Below, piece by piece: positions 1 through 4,797 of a DNA stretch of 5,704 bases (position 1 is its first letter; every line of letters begins with the position of its first letter). The notes beneath the pieces were generated by a model. The model was not told the DNA's origin and ran no database searches. It saw nothing but the letters and a program-made list of their open reading frames with translations. The position numbers and the translations under genes were made by a program. This stretch comes from Elusimicrobia bacterium RIFOXYB2_FULL_49_7 (lineage in GTDB: Bacteria > Fibrobacterota > OXYB2-FULL-49-7). Location of the stretch: NCBI GenBank assembly GCA_001800515.1, contig MGVN01000183.1, positions 1 to 5,704 on the forward strand, written 5' to 3'.

Positions 1-1172
1 CGGCTTTCGTAAGCCGTACTGAGAACAAAACCGGGAAGCAATGTCGGAGAAGCACAGTTGCCGTTGATGGCATTGTCCTTGTCCCATAACGTCCGGCCGC
101 TTTCAATATCCAACACCCGCATTCCGCCGGCTAAATAAACCGCCTGCGCGTCCATGGCCGTGCCGGACCAAAAGGAACCGCGGACGTAGTTTTTCCAAAG
201 TAATCTTCCATCGGAAACGGAAAAGAGCATGACATAATCATTTTCCGAAGAGACCAGCACCTTGGTTCCCATGGAGTAAACCCGGGAGCGGCCATCACCC
301 GCATTTTCAGCGACCTGCCAAAGAGACCGGCCGTCGCGTAAAGACAAGGCAAAGGCTTGGCCATTATCCGTATGAATCAGAAGTTTTCCATCGGACAATG
401 CGGGAACATAACTTGCCCCCTCGGTCTGAAAAGACCAACGCATCCGACCATCCGCCCGATTGAGGCAAAAGAGGCGGTTTCCGGTCCGGTCGCTCCCGAC
501 CAGATAATCCTCGGTAGCGGAGAGGAAGGCCCATCCTTGAATTCCGGAGGGGGGATCAAAAAGAGCGGTCTCTCGGCCATCCACCGGATTGATCACATGA
601 CATCGTTCTCCATCCGAAATATAAAGCAAACCCGATTCAATACAACGATCCGGAAAACGTTTGGTTTCAAAACCGGGGCCGCCACGAAAGGGACGCGACC
701 ATTGAAGTTCTCCGGTTGAACAATTATAAGCGGAAAGTCGGGGTTCATTCAGGCTGTCCGGCCGATAGCGGCCGCTGATGATAAGCCGGTTGTTATCCAC
801 CAGCGGTTTGTAGGTACTGGCCCAACTTGGAATCTCTTTTTCCCATAAGACACGGTTAGGAATGCATCCGCTTTTCAGAAAACGGCTGTTCCCGGCATCA
901 TGTTCAATAAAGGTCCAGGCATCAGCGGTAACCCTCCCCCATCCTTTTGTTTCGGAATAAAAGACAAAGAGGGCAGCGGTAACGACAAACAGCAGTGAAG
1001 CCGCCATGGCCCAAAGAACCCGATTCTTCGGCTTTCGTTGACGATTCAAGGCTTCAGCAGTACGGACCAGAAGACGCTCTTCGATATTCTCCGGCCTATT
1101 CCTTCGAAAATGATCTTTCAAGACCGTCAGAATCAGCCCATCCAACTCCTCCGGACGCATGGAATTTGCCAT
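1..1172 (-). CDS. membrane-anchored PQQ-like beta-propeller protein, possible sigma regulator (3' end cut by window)
   Basis: The first 390 residues are visible; the C-terminus lies beyond the left edge. ATG at 1172 is preferred because a GAGG ribosome site sits 5 nt before it; the next in-frame ATG (1160) has none. Residues 1-51 form a charged, probably cytoplasmic tail. Residues 52-72 (from VLWAMAASLL) are one hydrophobic membrane segment. From about residue 85 repeated propeller blades follow, marked by a D/S-G-x-x-x-W core: STGELQW (152-158), DGRMRW (241-246), DGRSLW (280-285), DGRLLW (321-326), SGRTLW (358-363), plus a degenerate blade near 193-205. This is the pattern of PQQ/quinoprotein-like repeats, as in BamB or PQQ dehydrogenases. 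No catalytic or cofactor residues are recognisable, so a binding or sensing role is likelier than dehydrogenase activity. The gene follows the sigma-factor gene by 67 nt, where an anti-sigma gene is common, but no HxxxCxxC zinc motif is seen in the tail. The family call is firm; the regulatory role is inference. Confidence 0.85.
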   Translation of the reverse strand, partial: MANSMRPEELDGLILTVLKDHFRRNRPENIEERLLVRTAEALNRQRKPKNRVLWAMAASLLFVVTAALFVFYSETKGWGRVTADAWTFIEHDAGNSRFLKSGCIPNRVLWEKEIPSWASTYKPLVDNNRLIISGRYRPDSLNEPRLSAYNCSTGELQWSRPFRGGPGFETKRFPDRCIESGLLYISDGERCHVINPVDGRETALFDPPSGIQGWAFLSATEDYLVGSDRTGNRLFCLNRADGRMRWSFQTEGASYVPALSDGKLLIHTDNGQAFALSLRDGRSLWQVAENAGDGRSRVYSMGTKVLVSSENDYVMLFSVSDGRLLWKNYVRGSFWSGTAMDAQAVYLAGGMRVLDIESGRTLWDKDNAINGNCASPTLLPGFVLSTAYES

Positions 1173-1239
1173 CAATACCCTCTTCCTTTATCTCTTATCT
1201 CTATATACGCTGTTCAAAACAAAAAGGGACGGATTTTCT

Positions 1240-1803
1240 TCATATCTGACCGGTCAAGGCGGCTCGCAGGATTTCCATGGCCCGATAGGCCCGCTTTTTG
1301 GTCGCTTCCAGGGAAAGACCGCAGCAGGCTGCAATGCCGGCGAAATCCATTTCTTCAATCAGACGAAGGGTCAGAATTTCCCGGTCAAGCGGAGCGAGGG
1401 CATTAAATCCCTCAGAAATCAAACGCGCTTGCTCGCCCTGTTCAAGAAGTCGAAGCGGCGTCTCTTCCGTGCTGGGCTCAAAGAGTTCCAGCCGGCTTTC
1501 CGGACAACGCTTTCTTTTCCGAAGGCAATCCAGACAATGATTTCGTAGGATAGTGAATATCCAAGGTGCGGCACGCAGATGGTTCTGATAATATCGCCGG
1601 GCACGGTGAATCTTAAGGAGGGCTTCCTGAACCGCATCTTCGGCTTCATCCGTTTTCCCCAGAAGCGCAAAGGAGACCGAGTACATTCTGGCGGAAAACC
1701 GCTTCACCACAGCGCGGAAATGGTCGGCTTCCCCGGATAAAGCAAAAAGCGTGAGAATCTCCTCATCGCTCCGGGAAAGCGTGTCCGTTGGTCCCAAGCG
1801 CAA
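1240..1803 (-). CDS. ECF-type RNA polymerase sigma-70 factor
   Basis: A 187-residue protein with the two-domain layout and length of ECF (group 4) sigma factors, which direct core RNA polymerase to alternative promoters. Region 2 spans about residues 28-98, with DAVQEALLKIHR (56-67) matching region 2.2 and WIFTILRNHCLDCLRKRKR (81-99) matching the 2.3/2.4 segment that melts and reads the -10 element. Region 4 spans about 131-182, with the helix-turn-helix around LAPLDREILTLRLIEEMDF and GLSLEATKKRAYRAMEIL, which reads the -35. The linker (100-130) is acidic. No ATG is available: TTG at 1803 directly abuts the upstream TGA stop (TGATTG), and a second TTG lies at 1797. GGAAG ends 3 nt before the first and 9 nt before the second, so 1797 may be the true start (185 residues). 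Coupling to the upstream gene is expected. The class is confident; the target regulon is unknown. Confidence 0.9.
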   Translation of the reverse strand: MRLGPTDTLSRSDEEILTLFALSGEADHFRAVVKRFSARMYSVSFALLGKTDEAEDAVQEALLKIHRARRYYQNHLRAAPWIFTILRNHCLDCLRKRKRCPESRLELFEPSTEETPLRLLEQGEQARLISEGFNALAPLDREILTLRLIEEMDFAGIAACCGLSLEATKKRAYRAMEILRAALTGQI

Positions 1804-2580
1804 TCACTTCCAGGGAGAGCGCATATCCAGGAGCAGACGGGCCTCCAAATCCCGGGACTGTGCATTGGTTTTGTTGTTGGTCATCTGCATCACGTCCAAA
1901 ATGATGATTTCATTGGACGGGTCATCCACGAAGTGAAGCCCTTTTCCCCGGCCGAAAACAATGAGGATACCGGGCCGAGGAACGTTATTCTTCATAAAAA
2001 TATTTCGGACAAGATATTTTTCTCGCGGATCATCTAATTTGCATTCCACTATTTCGGAAGACATATTCAAAATATCCGAGACCATCCGCTTTCCTTTTTC
2101 CGCGCACCGCATAAAAGCCCGATTGGTCTTGGCGTCCTTGCCGGACAGGACGAGCAACACCACCTTTTTAGCGTCCAGAAAACGGATAATTTCCTTTTTT
2201 ACCGGCGAGGTACAGACGGAATCTATTTGCGCATCCGTGGGAAAAGCACCTTCAAAACGGGCAAAGGTTCCTTCATAACCATGAAAACCGGTGCCGAACC
2301 GAAAAATCGGCGCTTTGTCCGCATTCGCCTTTTCAATGTTCTGGGTCCGGATGTTCAAGGTCTGGGTGATAAGCATAAGATTGCGGTAGCGCTGTTTCAG
2401 CTTCTTTTCAAAAGCCTTGACCAGCACCGTCTCTTTCTCCGGATTCGTGCTGAGACATTGAAAAAGGAAGGTTTCCTCATCCGCCCACTTCTGTTCCGCC
2501 TCAAGGTAATCCATGGCCGAACAGGCTAAACTCCTCCCGACGAACACAGCGACAATTAAAACGGTTCGTAAGTTCTTCAT
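1804..2580 (-). CDS. exported protein of unknown function, possible thioredoxin-like fold
   Basis: I do not recognise a named family. The 258-residue product begins with a signal sequence: MKNLR, then a hydrophobic stretch 6-19, then small residues and Cys20 (SLAC-S). This resembles a lipobox but is not canonical (Ser at -3, Leu at -2), so either lipoprotein processing at Cys20 or ordinary signal peptidase cleavage near Ala22 is possible. Residues 50-86 look helical and charged. From about 138 there is an alternating pattern: a strand (KVVLLVLSG), a helix (152-171), a strand (EIVECKL), a helix (185-198), then VPRPGILIVFGRGKG (200-214). The Pro after a Val in that last element recalls the cis-Pro strand of thioredoxin-like folds, but there is no CxxC, so redox activity is not supported. 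Its ATG overlaps the ATPase stop (ATGA) and its TGA abuts the sigma start, so it is locked between transporter and sigma factor. It may be a substrate-binding or accessory partner of the exporter; that is inference. Confidence 0.75.
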   Translation of the reverse strand: MKNLRTVLIVAVFVGRSLACSAMDYLEAEQKWADEETFLFQCLSTNPEKETVLVKAFEKKLKQRYRNLMLITQTLNIRTQNIEKANADKAPIFRFGTGFHGYEGTFARFEGAFPTDAQIDSVCTSPVKKEIIRFLDAKKVVLLVLSGKDAKTNRAFMRCAEKGKRMVSDILNMSSEIVECKLDDPREKYLVRNIFMKNNVPRPGILIVFGRGKGLHFVDDPSNEIIILDVMQMTNNKTNAQSRDLEARLLLDMRSPWK

Positions 2581-3236
2581 ACGTTGACCCGCCTTCCTTT
2601 ATCCAGAATAATAAATTGATCGGTGAACGCCTGAAATTCCTCTCTGGCTTTATGCGTAACGAAAACAACCGACATGCCTTCCGCTTTGAATCCGCGCAAA
2701 TAGTGAATGACGGCATCACCGTTCTCCCGGTCCAGATTTCCCGTCGCCTCATCGGCCAGAATCAGGGCGGGCCGGCAAAGCACGGCACGGCCAATGGCCA
2801 CCCGTTGCTTTTCGCCCACCGAGAGTTCGGAGGGATAGTGCCCGGCCCGATCCGACAGGTCAAGACGTTCCAGAAGTTTTTGCGCAGCCGAGGCATCCGC
2901 ACCGAAACGGCCGCCGCTCATGAGTACATTCTGAAGCACCGTGAGATGCGGAAAGAGGTGAAAGGACTGGAAAATAAAACCGATTTTCCGTCCTCGAAAG
3001 GCGGCCCGACCGGCACCGGAGAGTCGGGGAACATCCTCCCCATCCACCACCACAGTGCCGGAAGTAGGCTTAAGCAGACCCGCAATGACATACAGGAGCG
3101 TGGATTTTCCGCTCCCACTTTTACCGGTAATGGTAGTCCAGGTTCCCGCTGCCAGGGTCAGTGAGACATCATTCAAGGCGGCAATGCCTTGTCCGCCTTT
3201 ATTGAACCGTTTGGTCAGATGTGTTAATGTTACCAT
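2577..3236 (-). CDS. ABC transporter ATP-binding protein, LolD/MacB-like
   Basis: A complete 219-residue nucleotide-binding subunit of the MacB/LolD/FtsE type, which hydrolyses ATP to power a type VII mechanotransmission-style exporter or lipoprotein-release complex. Motifs in order: Walker A GKSGSGKST (38-46), Q-loop FIFQSF (Q90), signature LSVGEKQRVAIGRA (138-151), Walker B LILADEATGNLD (158-169, catalytic E163), and H-loop VTH (H195). TGNLD after Walker B is typical of this subfamily. The signature reads LSVGE rather than LSGGQ; the serine and second glycine are kept, so it should still work. ATG at 3236 follows the permease stop by 2 nt, with a GGGAAG site 7 nt upstream lying inside the permease end. 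Its stop overlaps the next gene by 4 nt. It pairs with the permease immediately upstream. Export direction follows from the family; the substrate is not evident. Confidence 0.95.
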   Translation of the reverse strand: MVTLTHLTKRFNKGGQGIAALNDVSLTLAAGTWTTITGKSGSGKSTLLYVIAGLLKPTSGTVVVDGEDVPRLSGAGRAAFRGRKIGFIFQSFHLFPHLTVLQNVLMSGGRFGADASAAQKLLERLDLSDRAGHYPSELSVGEKQRVAIGRAVLCRPALILADEATGNLDRENGDAVIHYLRGFKAEGMSVVFVTHKAREEFQAFTDQFIILDKGRRVNV

Positions 3237-3238
3237 AA

Positions 3239-4387
3239 TTATTCTTCCCTTAAAATGTCGAAGGGGTCACTGCGCAAGGCTCTGATCACGGCGGGCAGAA
3301 AACCGATCAGTACGACGCCGAAGGCCGCCGGAAAATACAGGGCAAGATCCCCATAATTACTCACCACTTTGGCTTTCGCCAGCAAGGGGCCCACCCGAAC
3401 AGACAGGAATTGTCCGAGAAAGAATCCCGACAGCACGGCCGGGATAGACACCCAGAACGCCTTCAATATGTACAGAAAAACGGTCGTCCATCCGGAAAAT
3501 CCGATGGCGGACATCAATGCGGATTCCTTCTCCTTTTGGGTGGCCTCGGAATAAGATTGAACCGCAATGAAAAGCAGGGTGGACACCAGGATTAAGACCA
3601 GGATGATTCGCCCGTATTTCTCGGTGGTTTCACGCGCCTGATAACGGGCGATGGCGATATTCCGCAGGGTAATGACCTTGACTTCAGGAAGCACACTCCG
3701 GACCGCTTGTCGAATCCGGGACTCGGTAATGGATAACGGTTCTCCGGCACAGAGGCATTCCAGGGAAAGAATCGAGGTGATTTTTCCGGGCCGGCCGCTC
3801 TTTGACTGAAGCGTGGCCAAATCCATATAGACCCGGTAGTCATCCATGGTTCCTTTTTCCTCCTCCACCCCGGTCACCAACACGCTGTCGCCCAAAAGCA
3901 GTGCGGTATCTCCGGCCAAAAGCCCGGTTGATTGGGAAATCTCTTTCCCGATTCGGATTTCGCCCGGCCGCATTTCCGGAAAGGGATTCTTTTTGCCCCC
4001 CTCCTCTTTTCCTCCTTTGACGGACGCCGCACCCGTAAGAATGACATCGGTTCCCATAAAAGACCGCCGTATCTGGAGAATGGCCACGTGATAGGTGGCA
4101 TCCACTTTTCCGGTGCGAATCAGGGTATCCACATATGCCTGCGGCAAATCAAGTTCCTTGCCGGAAGCGGTATAATAGTCCTCAAGACGGGTATCCTCAT
4201 GGATCAGCACCATATTCTGGCCCATGCTTTTAGTGATGAGCTGAATGGAGCGTATGGAAGATTCTGAAATCTGTCGGATAAAAACAACAGAGGCAACGGA
4301 AAGGAGAACCACCAGCACATTAATGATGTATCCTCGGAGCCGGTACCGGATTTCCCGAAAAAAGAAGGATAAAAAGGTCATAAGCAT
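3239..4387 (-). CDS. FtsX/MacB-like ABC transporter permease
   Basis: A membrane subunit of about 382 residues with the four-helix FtsX/MacB/LolC layout. TM1 is near residues 20-38, followed by a long extracytoplasmic domain (about 40-258, MacB periplasmic-core type). TM2 lies at about 260-279, TM3 at 303-330 and TM4 at 350-370. The TM2-TM3 loop carries QKEKESALMSAIGFSG, which matches the family's R-E-x-E-x-x-x-L-x-A-x-G coupling region, and the tail ends RSDPFDILREE, like the family's D-P-x-x-x-L-R terminus. ATG at 4387 has GAGG 5 nt upstream; ATG at 4381 (two codons later) is nearly as good, with AAGG 6 nt upstream. The frame opens further to a TTG at 4417, but that would place the ribosome site inside the gene. 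It is the first gene of the minus-strand cluster and forms a transporter with the ATPase 2 nt downstream. No MacA-like membrane-fusion gene is present in the window. Confidence 0.92.
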   Translation of the reverse strand: MLMTFLSFFFREIRYRLRGYIINVLVVLLSVASVVFIRQISESSIRSIQLITKSMGQNMVLIHEDTRLEDYYTASGKELDLPQAYVDTLIRTGKVDATYHVAILQIRRSFMGTDVILTGAASVKGGKEEGGKKNPFPEMRPGEIRIGKEISQSTGLLAGDTALLLGDSVLVTGVEEEKGTMDDYRVYMDLATLQSKSGRPGKITSILSLECLCAGEPLSITESRIRQAVRSVLPEVKVITLRNIAIARYQARETTEKYGRIILVLILVSTLLFIAVQSYSEATQKEKESALMSAIGFSGWTTVFLYILKAFWVSIPAVLSGFFLGQFLSVRVGPLLAKAKVVSNYGDLALYFPAAFGVVLIGFLPAVIRALRSDPFDILREE

Positions 4388-4422
4388 CCTTTCCTCAACA
4401 TACAAAACACATGACAATCAAA

Positions 4423-4428
4423 AATATA
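4423..4428 (-). promoter_or_regulatory. weak candidate -10 box for the ABC/sigma operon
   Basis: On the minus strand the hexamer TATATT lies about 36 nt before the permease ATG, and a start near 4416 would leave a leader of about 30 nt. No recognisable -35 stands 16-18 bp upstream. The promoter may therefore need an activator or use another sigma factor, possibly the one encoded in the cluster. This is only a positional candidate. Confidence 0.25.
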
Positions 4429-4531
4429 CAATAAAAGAGCAAATCGAGACAGCCTCTTTTTTATTTCCCGGTGCCGAGATTCGGAACATATCCCTTTTGT
4501 CAATTTTCTATTTTGGATACCGCGTTTTTTT

Positions 4532-4547
4532 GGAAATAATAATTTCC
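4532..4547. repeat. 16-bp inverted repeat beside the dnaA -35, possible operator
   Basis: GGAAAT-AATA-ATTTCC is a perfect 6-bp inverted repeat with a 4-nt centre. It ends 2 bp before the -35 hexamer of the dnaA-directed promoter. It has no following T tract, and its position suits a dimeric regulator's operator rather than a terminator. AT-rich sequence makes chance palindromes fairly common. Confidence 0.4.
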
Positions 4548-4549
4548 TA

Positions 4550-4579
4550 TTGACAGCCCTTCAAAGAATAGTTTATAAT
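4550..4579 (+). promoter_or_regulatory. sigma-70 consensus promoter upstream of dnaA
   Basis: TTGACA (4550-4555) and TATAAT (4574-4579) are both perfect consensus hexamers separated by 18 bp, and A-rich DNA follows. Transcription would begin near 4586 and run toward dnaA, giving an untranslated or partly translated leader of about 210 nt. Both hexamers sit inside near-matches to DnaA boxes: CTATTGACA at 4547-4555, and AGTTTATAA at 4570-4578 read on the other strand. This would allow DnaA autorepression. The promoter is well supported by sequence; the autorepression is inference. Confidence 0.75.
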
Positions 4580-4607
4580 AGAAAGACTGAAAAAAGAATA
4601 ATGGAAA

Positions 4608-4627
4608 TGTTTATAACTTGTTTATAA
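4608..4627 (-). promoter_or_regulatory. pair of DnaA-box-like 9-mers TTATAAACA
   Basis: Two identical TGTTTATAA copies (TTATAAACA on the minus strand) start at 4608 and 4619, 11 bp apart, or about one helical turn. They fit the relaxed DnaA consensus TTATNNACA but differ from the strong form TTATCCACA at two positions, as low-affinity sites do. They lie 20-40 bp downstream of the expected transcription start. Confidence 0.5.
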
Positions 4628-4635
4628 TAAAACAA

Positions 4636-4644
4636 TTATCAACA
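4636..4644 (+). promoter_or_regulatory. DnaA box TTATCAACA
   Basis: TTATCAACA is one mismatch from TTATCCACA. The identical 9-mer recurs in opposite orientation at 4818-4826, and it follows the TTATAAACA pair by 8 bp. It is probably a main DnaA contact in this region. Confidence 0.6.
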
Positions 4645-4667
4645 TTTTAAAGCCAAGGGGCATAGGG

Positions 4668-4790
4668 ATGTTAGTTTTAAACAAAAAACGCAATACAATC
4701 ATATCTAATTATTATTCAATATGTTATCGTAGATTATCTACATTTAAGTCATTTCAATTAAAATGCAACTCGTTTAAAACCAAGAAGTAA
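4668..4790 (+). CDS. 40-residue basic small ORF in the dnaA leader (uncertain)
   Basis: ATG at 4668 is preceded by AAGGGG with a 7-nt spacer, a better ribosome site than dnaA's own. The frame encodes 40 residues, rich in Lys/Arg and Ser/Thr with two cysteines and ending KTKK. It has no signal peptide and no family I recognise; it is not RpmH. Its TAA (4788-4790) shares its last A with an ATG (TAATG), whose three-codon frame ends in a TGA overlapping the dnaA ATG. Translation of this ORF could therefore feed ribosomes to dnaA as a coupling leader peptide. Against this, it lies in AT-rich putative origin DNA, includes a DnaA box, and 40 open codons can occur by chance. Confidence 0.35.
   Translation: MLVLNKKRNTIISNYYSICYRRLSTFKSFQLKCNSFKTKK
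4729..4741. repeat. 13-bp palindrome GTAGAT-T-ATCTAC overlapping a DnaA box
   Basis: A perfect 6-bp inverted repeat around a single T. Its right arm supplies most of the adjacent DnaA-box-like TTATCTACA. The compact symmetry would suit a dimeric DNA-binding protein; the spacer is too short for an RNA hairpin. Confidence 0.4.
4734..4742 (+). promoter_or_regulatory. DnaA box TTATCTACA
   Basis: TTATCTACA has one mismatch to TTATCCACA (C to T at position 6) and the same orientation as the box at 4636. It lies 56 bp before the dnaA start and overlaps the palindrome at 4729-4741. Confidence 0.5.
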
Positions 4791-4797
4791 TGATAAA

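Noticed and set aside
1038..1406. Plus-strand open frames spanning the sigma/propeller junction
   Set aside because: They cross two confidently called minus-strand genes and have no ribosome site or recognisable product.
2616..3164. Long plus-strand open frame of 182 codons
   Set aside because: It lies antisense to the ABC ATPase, whose motifs are unmistakable, and has no recognisable domain.
4474..4484. CCGA-GAT-TCGG mini hairpin as a terminator
   Set aside because: The stem is only 4 bp with no T tract on either strand, and it lies in a divergent promoter region where no terminator is expected.
4498..4503. TGTCAA, a perfect minus-strand -35 (TTGACA) that could drive the ABC/sigma operon
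   Set aside because: No -10-like hexamer stands 16-18 bp downstream; the sequence there reads ATCTCG.
4571..4629. Direct repeat GTTTATAATA at 4571 and 4620 as iterons
   Set aside because: Only two full copies with irregular spacing. They are better read as the -10 region and a DnaA-type box that share AT-rich sequence.
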